Of a stretch of 64,000 bases of DNA, positions 1 to 8,090 are shown in pieces. Under the pieces are notes generated by a model. That model was not told the DNA's origin, ran no database searches, and saw only the letters and a list, made by a program, of their open reading frames with translations. Each line of letters opens with the position of its first letter. The stretch's first letter is position 1. The DNA is taken from positions 5,428 to 69,427 of the forward strand of contig CABUCA010000001.1 in NCBI GenBank assembly GCA_902489965.1. The letters are read 5' to 3'. Source of the stretch: an uncultured Collinsella sp. (lineage in GTDB: Bacteria > Actinomycetota > Coriobacteriia > Coriobacteriales > Coriobacteriaceae). A program made the translations under genes and the position numbers.

Positions 1-237
1 CTGAGCCAGGACAATGTGTCCGCTCATGATCTCGGCCTCGGCCTCGCCCACCGTCTCCTTCATGTGGTCGGCCTGAGCCTGGGTCTTCTCGCAGAAGACC
101 GAAAGAGCGGTCTGATAGCGCTCCTTCTCTGCTGCCGAATCAGCAACCTCGTGCGGCTCAAACGTCAAGTCGGGATCGACGGCGACCATGACGGTGCCGA
201 TACCGATGCCCTCGGAAGCGTTGACTCCCTGATACAT
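1..237 (-). CDS. ptsI: PTS enzyme I, N-terminal 79 residues (cut by window edge)
   Basis: Phosphoenolpyruvate-protein phosphotransferase, the cytoplasmic enzyme that takes phosphate from PEP and passes it to HPr. Only the N-terminus is visible (begins MYQGVNASEGIGIGTV, ends at the left edge with ...SGHIVLAQ). The opening glycine-rich segment and the 'SGHI.LAQ' helix match the start of enzyme I; the active-site His lies outside. ATG at 237 is chosen because GAGAGAGGA sits 6 nt upstream; an in-frame ATG at 243 directly abuts that site and is less likely. It lies downstream of ptsH on the same strand, with an attenuator-like hairpin between them. Confidence 0.93.
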   Translation of the reverse strand, partial: MYQGVNASEGIGIGTVMVAVDPDLTFEPHEVADSAAEKERYQTALSVFCEKTQAQADHMKETVGEAEAEIMSGHIVLAQ

Positions 238-295
238 TCCCATTCCTCTCTCCGTGTCATGTGATAAAGCGTTTTGCCATATCCATGACAAAAGA

Positions 296-324
296 GCGCA
301 GTTACCTTGAACAGGTCACTGCGC
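296..324 (-). terminator. Hairpin between ptsH and ptsI (possible attenuator)
   Basis: On the minus strand, GCGCAGT and ACCT pair with AGGT and ACTGCGC around a short loop with one internal mismatch, and the hairpin is followed by CTCTTTTG. It looks like a weak intrinsic terminator that would let HPr be made in excess of enzyme I. Strength is uncertain because the U-run is short. Confidence 0.5.
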
Positions 325-369
325 CCCCAAATATGAACTTAGTTGTTCAACATGCGACCCGTTTGAGTT

Positions 370-633
370 CTACTCGCCAAGACCGCTCTTGATGAGCTCG
401 ATGGCAGCAGCCAGAGCCTCGGCCTCGTCAGCGCCGTCACACTTGACCTCGACCTCGGTGCCGCAGGGGATACCAGCAGCCATGAGGGCCATCGGGGACT
501 TGCCGTTGACCTCCTTCTCGGGGGTGACGACCGTCACGTCACAGGCGTACTTGCCCATGGTGGAGGCGAAGAGGCCGGCCGGACGCATGTGCAGACCCTG
601 CGGATTGACGAGGGTAGCCTTCTCAGAAACCAT
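370..633 (-). CDS. ptsH: Phosphocarrier protein HPr
   Basis: HPr relays phosphate from enzyme I to the sugar-specific EIIA domains. The 87-residue length is typical. The phosphorylated His15 is in GLHMRPA, and Ser46, the regulatory site used by HPr kinase in Gram-positives, is in NGKSPM. The start ATG has AAGGAG six bases upstream. It is first of a ptsH-ptsI pair. Whether Ser46 is used depends on an HPr kinase gene, which is not in this window. Confidence 0.97.
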   Translation of the reverse strand: MVSEKATLVNPQGLHMRPAGLFASTMGKYACDVTVVTPEKEVNGKSPMALMAAGIPCGTEVEVKCDGADEAEALAAAIELIKSGLGE

Positions 634-771
634 AATTGACTCCTTTTTTGTGTTTAACCCCTGTCGTGCATGCGGCAGGAGTCAGATTCACGACGTTGTT
701 TATATTAACTCACATCAAACTGTTTTTCATTATGTTTCGCACGAATTGTTGGACAGATGTGTTTGTCGTCC
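634..771. other. ptsH upstream region
   Basis: AT-rich intergenic segment upstream of ptsH, which reads on the minus strand. It contains TTGATG and TAATATAAA-like boxes, but I cannot find a -35/-10 pair at good spacing. No gene is apparent. A small CCTGCCG/ACGACAGG-type imperfect hairpin lies in the leader. Confidence 0.35.
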
Positions 772-923
772 GCTTGCTAGCCCACAGGGGGCCGGGCGCG
801 GCCAGTGAGATTTCCTGCTCTACAGTCCTGCTCGCACGAAGAGCACATTAAGTGCTCTTCGGCTCGTGCGGAACTCGCGATAAATCTCACTGGCCGCGTC
901 CGGCCCCCTGTGGGCGAGCAAGC
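772..923. repeat. 152-bp near-perfect palindrome
   Basis: A 42-base left arm (772-813) is repeated inverted at 882-923 with only two mismatches. Inside it is a second hairpin: CGAAGAGCAC at 837-846, loop ATTAA, GTGCTCTTCG at 852-861. CGCACGA (833-839) can also pair with TCGTGCG (864-870). The whole segment can form one long cruciform or RNA hairpin. No ORF with coding character lies in it. It separates ptsH from the end of the EIIBCA gene. Confidence 0.85.
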
Positions 924-1027
924 TGCGGAAACTCGGTCGGTCCAGAGCAATATCGTGCGAACGGAATTCTGGCTGATTTTTTGTTCGGCTGGTTGATCTA
1001 GTTGATGAGGTCTATCTATGCCCTTTT

Positions 1028-1098
1028 TAAGTTGCGGTGAAATAGGGACTGAATTTGGGGTTGAATCGTTTAAACAGTCCCTATTTCACCGCAACTTA
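1028..1098. repeat. Palindromic repeat, AAGTTGCGGTGAAATAG family, copy 1
   Basis: A perfect 23-bp inverted repeat (1028-1050 and 1076-1098) has a 25-nt spacer; the arms contain AAGTTGCGGTGAAATAG. A second element with the same 17-base arm (one G/A change) lies at 35000-35070. It sits directly beyond the terminator of the EIIBCA gene. Confidence 0.85.
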
Positions 1099-1109
1099 TA
1101 TCGGGAATG

Positions 1110-1146
1110 AAAAAGGCGGAGGCCCTGGAGAGGGTCTCCGCCTTTG
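1110..1146 (-). terminator. Terminator of the fructose EIIBCA gene
   Basis: On the minus strand AAAGGCGGA pairs with TCCGCCTTT, with an inner CCCT/AGGG helix, followed by five T. It lies 35 bp beyond the stop codon of the EIIBCA gene. Confidence 0.85.
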
Positions 1147-1180
1147 TTGCAAGGGGCGATATTATTCGCTAGCTGCTGGA

Positions 1181-3184
1181 TTAAACCAGGCGGGCGTTGA
1201 TCGTCTTGGCGATCTCGGCGGCGTCGGTGGAACCCTTGACGGTGGCACGGAAGTCCTCGTCCATGAGCGCCTCGGCGACCTTGGACAGAATCTTGAGATG
1301 CGTGGTGCCAGCCTGGGCACCGGGGATGAGCAGGGCGATAGCCACGTTGACGGGAGCGCCGTCCATGGTGTCCCAACCGGTGACGCCGGAGTCGTCCTTG
1401 ACGACGATAACGGCGGCCTCGGTAATGGCATCGGACTTGGCATGCGGAATGGCGAAGCCCTCCATCATGCCCGTGGTACCCTCGGCCTCGCGGGCCAGGA
1501 AGGCGTTCATCACGGCATCGGCGTCGCTCGCGACACCGGCCTTGACGGCCTGGTTGGAGACAAAGCTCAGGGCCTCGTCACGAGAAGCGAAGTCCTCGGC
1601 GACAAAGACATTCTCGACCTTCACGAAGTCGGCAGCCTCGGCCTTGGGGGCCTCGACGGCAGCGGCCTTGGGGGCCTCAACGGGCTTGGCTACGGGAGCG
1701 GCCTTCTGATTCTTCTCGAAGTCGTACTTCTTGAAGGCCACGAACAGGATGCCACCGACCACAGCGCCGATGAGGATCGCGAGGACCCACAGCGGACCGT
1801 TCTCGACAACAGGCAGGACCAGGAAGCCGCCGTGAGGCGCCGGATCGTGAACGTTGAAGAAGATGGTCAAGATGGAAGCGATGGAAGAACCGAGCATCAT
1901 GATGGGCATGACGGGCCAGATGTTCTTGGTCATGAACGGAATGGCGCCCTCGGTGATGTGGGTGCAACCAAGGATGAGGTTGACGATACCGGCGTCATGA
2001 TCCTCCTGGCTGAAGTACTTCTTGCCGACAACGACGGCGAAGGTGGTGATCAGCGGCGGAACGATGCAAGCGGCGGAGACGGCAGCCATGAAGTTGGTGC
2101 CGAAGTTGTAGGTCTCGGTGCCGACGCCAGCTTCGAGAGCGGTACCGAGCAGGAAAGTGCCAGTAGCGTAAGCAGCCTTGTTGACCGGGCCGCCCATATC
2201 AAAGGCGCACATGCAGCCGATGGCCAGGCCAAGGATCACCGGACCGGAGTTACCGAGGCTCTGCAGGAAATCCATCATGCCCTGGTTAATGGCAGCCATG
2301 GGGCCGGAAATACCAAGCATGACCAGACCGACGATGGCGGTAGAGCACAGCGGATACAGGAAGATTGCCTTCAGGCCATTAAGGCTCGCAGGAATTTTAG
2401 AGAAAACCTTCTCGAGCAGCAGGATGACATAGCCAGCGAGGAAGCCGCCGACGATGCCGCCTAGGAAGCCAAAGCCCACACCTGCGCCACCGGCGTCGAT
2501 CATGCCGGTATCGGCGTTAACAGGCAAGCCCTGGATGGCAATCATACCGGCGACGAAACCGGGGACGAGCGCCGGGCGCTTGCCGATGGACTCGGCGATG
2601 TAAGCGGAAAGCACCGGAACCATGAGGTTCATGGCGATACCGCCGATAATCTTGAGCATCGCGGCAAAGCTGTTGTAGTCGGCAGCCGTCGAATCAAAGG
2701 ACGTGATGCCCCACAGGAACGAAATGGCGGTCAGAACACCACCGGCAACGACGAAGACCAGCATGTGGCTGACGCCGTTCATGAGGTGCTTGTAGATGAC
2801 GTGACCGATGGACTCCTTCTCCTCAACCTCGTCCTCGACATCGGCGGCAGCGGCAACCGCATCGTCGCCCTTGGCGGCGAGCGCGCGGTCGATCAGCTTA
2901 CCGGCGGCCTCGACGGACAGGGCCTTGGAAACACCAACGGAAACCATGGGCTTACCGGCGAAACGCTCAGCCTGGACATCCTTATCGGCTGCGACGACGA
3001 CGGCCTTGGCGCCAGCGATCTCGCTCTTGGTGAGCTCGTTCTCGACACCGACCTGGCCATGAGTCTCGACCTTAATGGTCAGACCTCGCTCGGCAGCTGC
3101 CTTCTCCAGCGCCTCCTTCGCCATGAAGGTGTGCGCAATGCCGGTCGGGCAACCGGTCGCGGCGATGATGTCAAACTTAGCCAT
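1181..3184 (-). CDS. fruA: PTS fructose-type transporter, fused EIIB-EIIC-EIIA
   Basis: Membrane permease that imports and phosphorylates a sugar, most likely fructose, using phosphate from HPr. Domain order in the 667 residues: EIIB first (about 1-105, phospho-Cys12 in ATGCPTG), then EIIC with many membrane segments (about 125-490), an Ala/Pro/Lys/Glu linker, then EIIA (about 520-667, phospho-His581 in GFAIPHAKS). AAGGAGGG precedes the ATG. It diverges from a MurR/RpiR regulator, its probable controller. No fructose-1-phosphate kinase gene is present nearby, so substrate assignment rests on domain resemblance; mannitol or a related hexose is possible. Confidence 0.93.
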   Translation of the reverse strand: MAKFDIIAATGCPTGIAHTFMAKEALEKAAAERGLTIKVETHGQVGVENELTKSEIAGAKAVVVAADKDVQAERFAGKPMVSVGVSKALSVEAAGKLIDRALAAKGDDAVAAAADVEDEVEEKESIGHVIYKHLMNGVSHMLVFVVAGGVLTAISFLWGITSFDSTAADYNSFAAMLKIIGGIAMNLMVPVLSAYIAESIGKRPALVPGFVAGMIAIQGLPVNADTGMIDAGGAGVGFGFLGGIVGGFLAGYVILLLEKVFSKIPASLNGLKAIFLYPLCSTAIVGLVMLGISGPMAAINQGMMDFLQSLGNSGPVILGLAIGCMCAFDMGGPVNKAAYATGTFLLGTALEAGVGTETYNFGTNFMAAVSAACIVPPLITTFAVVVGKKYFSQEDHDAGIVNLILGCTHITEGAIPFMTKNIWPVMPIMMLGSSIASILTIFFNVHDPAPHGGFLVLPVVENGPLWVLAILIGAVVGGILFVAFKKYDFEKNQKAAPVAKPVEAPKAAAVEAPKAEAADFVKVENVFVAEDFASRDEALSFVSNQAVKAGVASDADAVMNAFLAREAEGTTGMMEGFAIPHAKSDAITEAAVIVVKDDSGVTGWDTMDGAPVNVAIALLIPGAQAGTTHLKILSKVAEALMDEDFRATVKGSTDAAEIAKTINARLV

Positions 3185-3313
3185 GTGTCCCTCCTTTTTA
3201 AGTTTTGCGCCCGCAGGCGCTCCCCTACACGCGCTTCAATGCGCGTTTTTCCACACTTGAAAGATACCAACCTACCGTCCGCGTGAGAAGAGACAAGGCA
3301 CAATTCTCCGGTG

Positions 3314-3328
3314 AAAGGTTCTTTCATA
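3314..3328. promoter_or_regulatory. Probable RpiR operator
   Basis: Perfect palindrome TGAAAG-GTT-CTTTCA in the divergent region between the EIIBCA gene and its neighbouring RpiR-type regulator. A second site nearby (GGTAA..GTGAAAGT..TTACC, about 3341-3358) shares GTGAAAG. TGAAA-n-TTTCA palindromes are usual targets of MurR/RpiR regulators; the assignment is inferred from location and symmetry. Confidence 0.55.
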
Positions 3329-3402
3329 ACCGTAAACGGTAAGTGAAAGTTTACCATCAACACTTGAAACGGCAAGGTGTATCTTGTAATTGAAAATGCC
3401 CG

Positions 3403-3408
3403 TATACT
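3403..3408 (+). promoter_or_regulatory. Probable -10 box of the rpiR-type gene
   Basis: TATACT lies 48 bases before the start codon at 3457. The -35 is poor (TTGTAA is too close; GTATCT lies 18 bases upstream), so the promoter may need activation. Confidence 0.4.
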
Positions 3409-3456
3409 ATGGCATTGCAAATCGAGTTAGATTTTCATGCCAACCAGGAGCCATCC

Positions 3457-4314
3457 ATGACCGATAGTAGCAAGAGCGCACTTTCCCTCATTAGCACCCA
3501 TCAGGGATACAGCGAGTCCGAGCAGCGCATTGTCGACTATATATTGGAGCACCAGTCCGAGGCTCCACGCCTCACGGCGGCTCAGCTCTCACGCGCCGCT
3601 GCCACGTCCGAGGCGACCGTTTCGCGCTTCTGCCGCAAGCTGGGCTTTGGCAGCTTCCGCAGCTTTCAGTTTTCGTTGGCGAGGGATTTGGAAAGCCAGC
3701 GCAACGAGGGCCTGACCGACGAGGTCTCGCTCGACAATATGGAGCAGAGCCTCAAGAACATCCTGGCTGCCAAGGTGAGCGAGCTTAATGCGACCATCGA
3801 CGGAATCGACCACGATACGCTGGCGGCTGTTGTGCATGCCTTTAAGCATGCAGGGGTTATTGAGTTTGCAGCTGTGGGCAATACGAACGCGGTCGCGCTC
3901 GATGCGACGTTTAAGTTTTCGCAGCTGGGCCTGCGCTGCATGGCGAGCACCATTAGCGAGACATCAATCGGCTTTGCGCTCACGTTGCGCCCGGGTGACG
4001 TCATCGTGCTCATCTCAAACTCCGGCAAATCGCGCCGACTGAATCGCATGGCAAAAGCGGCTCGCGACTGCGGCGCAACCGTAGTCGTCATCAGCAGCGA
4101 CAGCAAATCCCCGCTCGCGCGCCTGGCAGACTACACGTTTAATACCGTCAACCACGAAGCGCTGCTGACGACGGGCGACTTTGCGTTCTCCAAGATCAGC
4201 GCCACGATGATCATCGAAGTCATCTACAACTTCTTGCTGCCAGAGATCGAAGACGCCCGTGAGCACATCAGCTACTACGAGGAACTCATCCAGCCGGATA
4301 AGGTTGTGGAGTAG
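3457..4314 (+). CDS. MurR/RpiR family transcriptional regulator
   Basis: DNA-binding regulator of 285 residues that senses a phosphosugar. The N-terminal HTH_6 domain (about 8-85) includes SEATVSRFCRKLGFGSFRSF. The C-terminal SIS sugar-phosphate domain (about 120-260) carries VGNTNAVALDATFKF and ISNSGKSRRL. ATG 3457 is preferred over an in-frame upstream start at 3409 because AGGAG sits six bases ahead of it and the homology begins there. Divergent from the fructose-type PTS gene, so probably its repressor or activator. Confidence 0.9.
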   Translation: MTDSSKSALSLISTHQGYSESEQRIVDYILEHQSEAPRLTAAQLSRAAATSEATVSRFCRKLGFGSFRSFQFSLARDLESQRNEGLTDEVSLDNMEQSLKNILAAKVSELNATIDGIDHDTLAAVVHAFKHAGVIEFAAVGNTNAVALDATFKFSQLGLRCMASTISETSIGFALTLRPGDVIVLISNSGKSRRLNRMAKAARDCGATVVVISSDSKSPLARLADYTFNTVNHEALLTTGDFAFSKISATMIIEVIYNFLLPEIEDAREHISYYEELIQPDKVVE

Positions 4315-4400
4315 ATAAATTGGGGAACCGACAGACGCCTCTCGCCACGAAACCCGCCCATCTACTACGTTTTAACCGCAAGCGCTAACCATACACTCAA

Positions 4401-4441
4401 AAAAAGAAAACCGCAGGCGTTCTACCTGCGGTTTTCTTTTT
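4401..4441. terminator. Bidirectional terminator between rpiR-type gene and recN
   Basis: GAAAACCGCAGG pairs with CCTGCGGTTTTC around a 7-nt loop. It is flanked by an A-run on the left and a T-run on the right, so it can stop transcription from both converging sides. Confidence 0.9.
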
Positions 4442-4534
4442 GCAATTCTTGGCGTGGTTGCCGATAACTTATTAAACGTAGTAATTGGGCCGGTTTTGTG
4501 GCGACCGGATCGGACATATATGTGGCGGCTCGGT

Positions 4535-6163
4535 CTAAGCACGCGCTTCTTGGAGCATCTGCTTGGCATGCGCTAGGCTTGCCTCCGATTGATCGCCGCT
4601 CAGCATGCGGGCGATCTCGGCGGTACGGGCATCGCCGGTCACCTCGTCCAGGTGCGTTTGAGGAACGTCGCCGGGCTCTTTACTGACCACGTAATGCTTG
4701 TCGGCCATGACCGCAACCTGCGCCAGGTGTGTTACGACGATGACCTGATGAGTAGCGGCAAGATCGGCCAGCACACCAGCAAGAGCACGAGCCGTAGAGC
4801 CGCCGACACCAGCATCGACCTCGTCGAACACCAGTGTATCCACGCCGTCCGCATTACCGAGGACAACCTTGCTCGCCAGCATCACGCGGCTCAGCTCGCC
4901 GCCCGAGGCAATGCGGCGCAAGGGACGAGGTGTCAAGCCGGCGCCGCTGCGATATAGCAGCTCATAACTCGAAGGGCCCGCGAGTGTCCACTCAGCGCGA
5001 GGGAGATCGCGGGACTCCCAGACCAGCTCAGCGCCGCCCATCTCCAGGCGTGCCATCTGACGACCCACCTCGTGACAAAAACGCGGGGCCGCCGTATTGC
5101 GTGCACGCTTAAGCGCCTTGGCGGCGGCGAACAGTTCACGCTCCGCCGCGCCAAGCGCTTCGCGAGCCTTCTTGATCTGCTCATCACCATCGTCTACCAG
5201 CGACAACAGCTCTTGCGAGCGGTCGCGCATGGCAAAGACATCATCCATAGTGGGCCCCCACTGACGCAGCAGGCCCTTAAGATCGGAATAGCGCTCGCGC
5301 ATACGAGCCAGCTCACGAGGGTCAAACGCAACGCCATCGCGATAGGCACGCAGCTCGTTGGCACAATCCTCAAGTGAGATGCAGGCATCCGAAAGTGCGT
5401 CAGCGATGTCACCGAGCTTGCGGTCAACGGTCGCCATGCGTGAAAGCTCGGCCACGGCGCCATTCACGGCATCGAGCGCTCCCCCCTCGGCAGCAAGCGA
5501 TGCATGGGCCTCGTTGGCCGTCGCCACCAAGACCTCGGCGTGCTCCGAGCGCGGCAGCAGCTCCTCGAGTTCCTCGTACTCACCCGGCTTTGGGTCGACC
5601 TCGGCGATACGCTCGAGGGCAAAACGCGCTTCCTCGACGCGACTCCCCTGCGCGCGCGAGGCTTCCTCCACACGGCAAAGCTCCTTGGCGGCGGCACGCG
5701 AAGCCTTAAAGCAGGTGCGATACTTCTCGAGCGCCTCAAGCGCCGCGCGCCCAGCCCAGGCATCGACCATGGCAACATGATGCGCTGGATCGAGCAGGCG
5801 CTGATGTTCATGCTGGCCACATAGATCCATCATCACGCCGACGCACTCCGAAAGCTCGCGCACGCTGGCAATGCGGCCGTCAATTTTTACGCGGCTGCGG
5901 CCCTCGGCAGAAAGGCTGCGCTGCACGGTGAAGCCCTCCGTGTCGTGCGGGCCGTCGAACAGGCGCGCCTCGACGCTGGCAAGCGCCTCGCCCTCGCGAA
6001 CCGTCGACGAATCGGCGCGCTCGCCCAAAATAAGCTTGAGCGCCGAAAGCAGCGCGGTCTTGCCAGCACCGGTCTCACCGGTCAGGACGGTCAAGCCGGC
6101 ACTCGGCACCAACGTCGCCTCGCGAATGAGTGCAATGTTGGAAACCTGCAGCTCATCGATCAT
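4535..6163 (-). CDS. recN: DNA repair protein RecN
   Basis: SMC-like ATPase that binds DNA ends in double-strand break repair. The 542-residue protein opens with IDELQVSNIALI and Walker A GETGAGKT (about residues 30-37). A central coiled-coil region, rich in Ala/Glu/Arg, follows. The C-terminus holds the ABC signature ASGGELSRVMLA, Walker B TLVFDEVDAGVGG and the VVTHLAQVA switch. Last gene of the efp-asp23-nusB-xseB-tlyA-nadK-recN run; it overlaps the end of nadK by 11 bases, implying translational coupling. Confidence 0.97.
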   Translation of the reverse strand: MIDELQVSNIALIREATLVPSAGLTVLTGETGAGKTALLSALKLILGERADSSTVREGEALASVEARLFDGPHDTEGFTVQRSLSAEGRSRVKIDGRIASVRELSECVGVMMDLCGQHEHQRLLDPAHHVAMVDAWAGRAALEALEKYRTCFKASRAAAKELCRVEEASRAQGSRVEEARFALERIAEVDPKPGEYEELEELLPRSEHAEVLVATANEAHASLAAEGGALDAVNGAVAELSRMATVDRKLGDIADALSDACISLEDCANELRAYRDGVAFDPRELARMRERYSDLKGLLRQWGPTMDDVFAMRDRSQELLSLVDDGDEQIKKAREALGAAERELFAAAKALKRARNTAAPRFCHEVGRQMARLEMGGAELVWESRDLPRAEWTLAGPSSYELLYRSGAGLTPRPLRRIASGGELSRVMLASKVVLGNADGVDTLVFDEVDAGVGGSTARALAGVLADLAATHQVIVVTHLAQVAVMADKHYVVSKEPGDVPQTHLDEVTGDARTAEIARMLSGDQSEASLAHAKQMLQEARA

Positions 6164-7013
6164 GACGCACTCCGTAGAACACGCGGCTCACCGAGTTGTA
6201 GAAGCTCTCGGGGCCGTAGTCGAGCAGCAGCACATCGCCGGGACCACGGCGCACGGCCACGCTCTCAACCGTGCCGTCGCATGTAATAAACTGTCCGTCG
6301 ATGGCAATGGCCGGCACGCTTGGGCGATCATCGGACATAAAGATCTCGACGACATCGCTTGGCGAAGTCAAGAACGCACGGGCCTGAATGGTGTGCGGAG
6401 CGATGGGCACGCAAACCATACCCGTGTAATCGGGGCTCACGATAGGGCCGCCGGCGGAAAGCGCATAGCCCGTAGAGCCGGTCGCCGTGGACACAACAAC
6501 GCCGTCACCGCGCAGGCGATCGATATGATGGCCGGACACCGTGATGTCAAACTCGACCATATCGGACAGGGGCCCGCGCGTAAGCGCCATATCGTTGAGG
6601 GCGAACGAACGCACGACATCTTTCGTACCGTCCTCGCGCACGGAAATGATGTCTGCGGCGATCGTAGCGCGACGGCTCACGTGGAGCTCACCGGACAGGG
6701 CATCGCTCACAACCTGCAAAATGTCGCGCTCCTCGGGGCTCGCGGCCGTCAAAAAGCCCAAGTGGCCATAGGAAAGACCCAAAATGGGAATCTCACGATA
6801 GTTAAGGATGCGGGCGGCACGCAGCAACGTACCGTCGCCGCCGAGCGTAATGACCAGATCGGAGCCGTCAATATCAGGCGTGCTCTGAATCTTGGATCGC
6901 TGGTCGGCAGCCCATGCGACCTCATAGCTCTGGCGCGTCAGCCAAAGCTCGAGCATCAGACCGCTCTCGACGGCCTCTTGCTTGTAGTAATTGGGAACCA
7001 GAAAGACCTTCAT
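6153..7013 (-). CDS. nadK: NAD kinase
   Basis: Phosphorylates NAD to NADP in the cytoplasm. The 286 residues hold the catalytic GGDGT motif (ITLGGDGTLLRAA, about residues 55-67), the NDMALTRG motif that contacts NAD, and the glycine-rich GDGVVVSTATGSTGYALSAGGP segment. The start ATG overlaps the tlyA stop codon in an ATGA junction. The tlyA-nadK-recN order is a common Gram-positive arrangement. Confidence 0.97.
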   Translation of the reverse strand: MKVFLVPNYYKQEAVESGLMLELWLTRQSYEVAWAADQRSKIQSTPDIDGSDLVITLGGDGTLLRAARILNYREIPILGLSYGHLGFLTAASPEERDILQVVSDALSGELHVSRRATIAADIISVREDGTKDVVRSFALNDMALTRGPLSDMVEFDITVSGHHIDRLRGDGVVVSTATGSTGYALSAGGPIVSPDYTGMVCVPIAPHTIQARAFLTSPSDVVEIFMSDDRPSVPAIAIDGQFITCDGTVESVAVRRGPGDVLLLDYGPESFYNSVSRVFYGVRHDR

Positions 7014-7822
7014 AGCGTTGCAGCTTTCTCGCTCAAAACCGATGCCTGGGATTGCAGCTCGTCTTGCGGGCGGTCGCCGGGGTCAAATCTCGTGCCGTAC
7101 AGGAAAAACTCAACGTTGCCCTTGGCACCATGAATGGGTGACACGCACACATCGACCGGGAACAGGCCCTTGGCAGCAAAGAGTTCAACCGCCGCCACGA
7201 GTGTATCGCGGCGCACGGCGGGATCGGTCACAATGCCGCCCTCGCCCACCAGCGCCGCCGGAGCCTCAAACTGCGGCTTTACGAGCGTGCAGAATGCACC
7301 CGTAGGAGCCAAGCACGCCAGTACCGCATCGATAATGTTCGCGATGCTGGTAAACGAGACATCACACACAGCCAGGTCGATGGCGCCGGCATAGCCAAGC
7401 TCAGGCAGCTGCGTCACGTTTGTGCGCTCATGCAGCATCACGCGATCGTCCTGACGCAACGACCAATCGAACTGGGCGCGACCCACGTCCACCGAGACAA
7501 CGGTCGCAGCTCCGCGCTTGAGCAGGCAATCGGTAAAACCCCCGGTAGAGCAGCCCACATCCAAACAGGCAAGGCCCGTCGGATTGATGCCAAACGCATC
7601 AAGCGCGCCTTCGAGCTTAAGACCGCCGCGGCCAACATAGGGAATGCGCCCCTTAACGTGCAGCGGCAGCCCCGGGATCACCTTAAGGCCCGGCGAAGTC
7701 AAGCGCTCGCCGCCGCTCGAGACCAAGCCGGCCATAAGAGTGCGAAGGGCATCCGCGCGATCGGCGCAGATGCCCTGTGAAATCAGTTCGTCATCAAGAC
7801 GCACGCGTTTCATGAATGCCAT
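7010..7822 (-). CDS. tlyA: TlyA family rRNA 2'-O-methyltransferase
   Basis: Methylates ribose of rRNA cytidines; the family is also called hemolysin A from old cloning work. N-terminal S4 RNA-binding domain (RVRLDDELISQGICADRADALRTLMAG) precedes an FtsJ-like SAM-dependent fold with LDVGCSTGGFTDCLLKRGA, VDVGRAQF and a late KPQFEA. An ATG at 7822 overlaps the xseB stop (TGATG); ATG 7813 is an alternative that would give MKRVRLDDEL. About 270 residues, family-typical. Confidence 0.92.
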   Translation of the reverse strand: MAFMKRVRLDDELISQGICADRADALRTLMAGLVSSGGERLTSPGLKVIPGLPLHVKGRIPYVGRGGLKLEGALDAFGINPTGLACLDVGCSTGGFTDCLLKRGAATVVSVDVGRAQFDWSLRQDDRVMLHERTNVTQLPELGYAGAIDLAVCDVSFTSIANIIDAVLACLAPTGAFCTLVKPQFEAPAALVGEGGIVTDPAVRRDTLVAAVELFAAKGLFPVDVCVSPIHGAKGNVEFFLYGTRFDPGDRPQDELQSQASVLSEKAATL

Positions 7823-8088
7823 CAACCATTCGTATCCGGAGACGCGGCCTGGCTATCCTTGGATTCGTTTGCCGCATCCTCATCGTATTCCTGCTCGAGC
7901 TTATCCGCCTCGCGAGGCGTCAGCTCAAACTTGTCGACCATGTCGACCGCACGGGAGCCGAGCTCAATCGCCTCGTCAAACAAATCGAGCGAACGCTCCA
8001 AGGAGGTATCCTTGGAACGAACGGTAGCGATGATCTGGTCCAAGCGGTCCGAGATCTCGTCGAAGTTGCGGACGGAACCCTCTGGCAT
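7822..8088 (-). CDS. xseB: Exodeoxyribonuclease VII small subunit
   Basis: Small helical subunit that partners XseA in degrading single-stranded DNA. The 88 residues contain the family core NFDEISDRLDQIIATVRS....LERSLDLFDEAIEL, with an acidic tail after about residue 65. RBS GAGGAG lies inside the end of nusB. The large subunit gene xseA, normally directly upstream, is absent here; nusB takes its place. Confidence 0.93.
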   Translation of the reverse strand: MPEGSVRNFDEISDRLDQIIATVRSKDTSLERSLDLFDEAIELGSRAVDMVDKFELTPREADKLEQEYDEDAANESKDSQAASPDTNG

Positions 8089-8090
8089 GG

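Noticed and set aside
636..996. Small open frames within the 152-bp palindrome
   Set aside because: No RBS or homology; they arise from the palindrome sequence.
1055..2464. 469-codon plus-strand frame opposite the EIIBCA gene
   Set aside because: Begins inside a palindromic repeat, runs antisense to a clear PTS gene, and has no domain.
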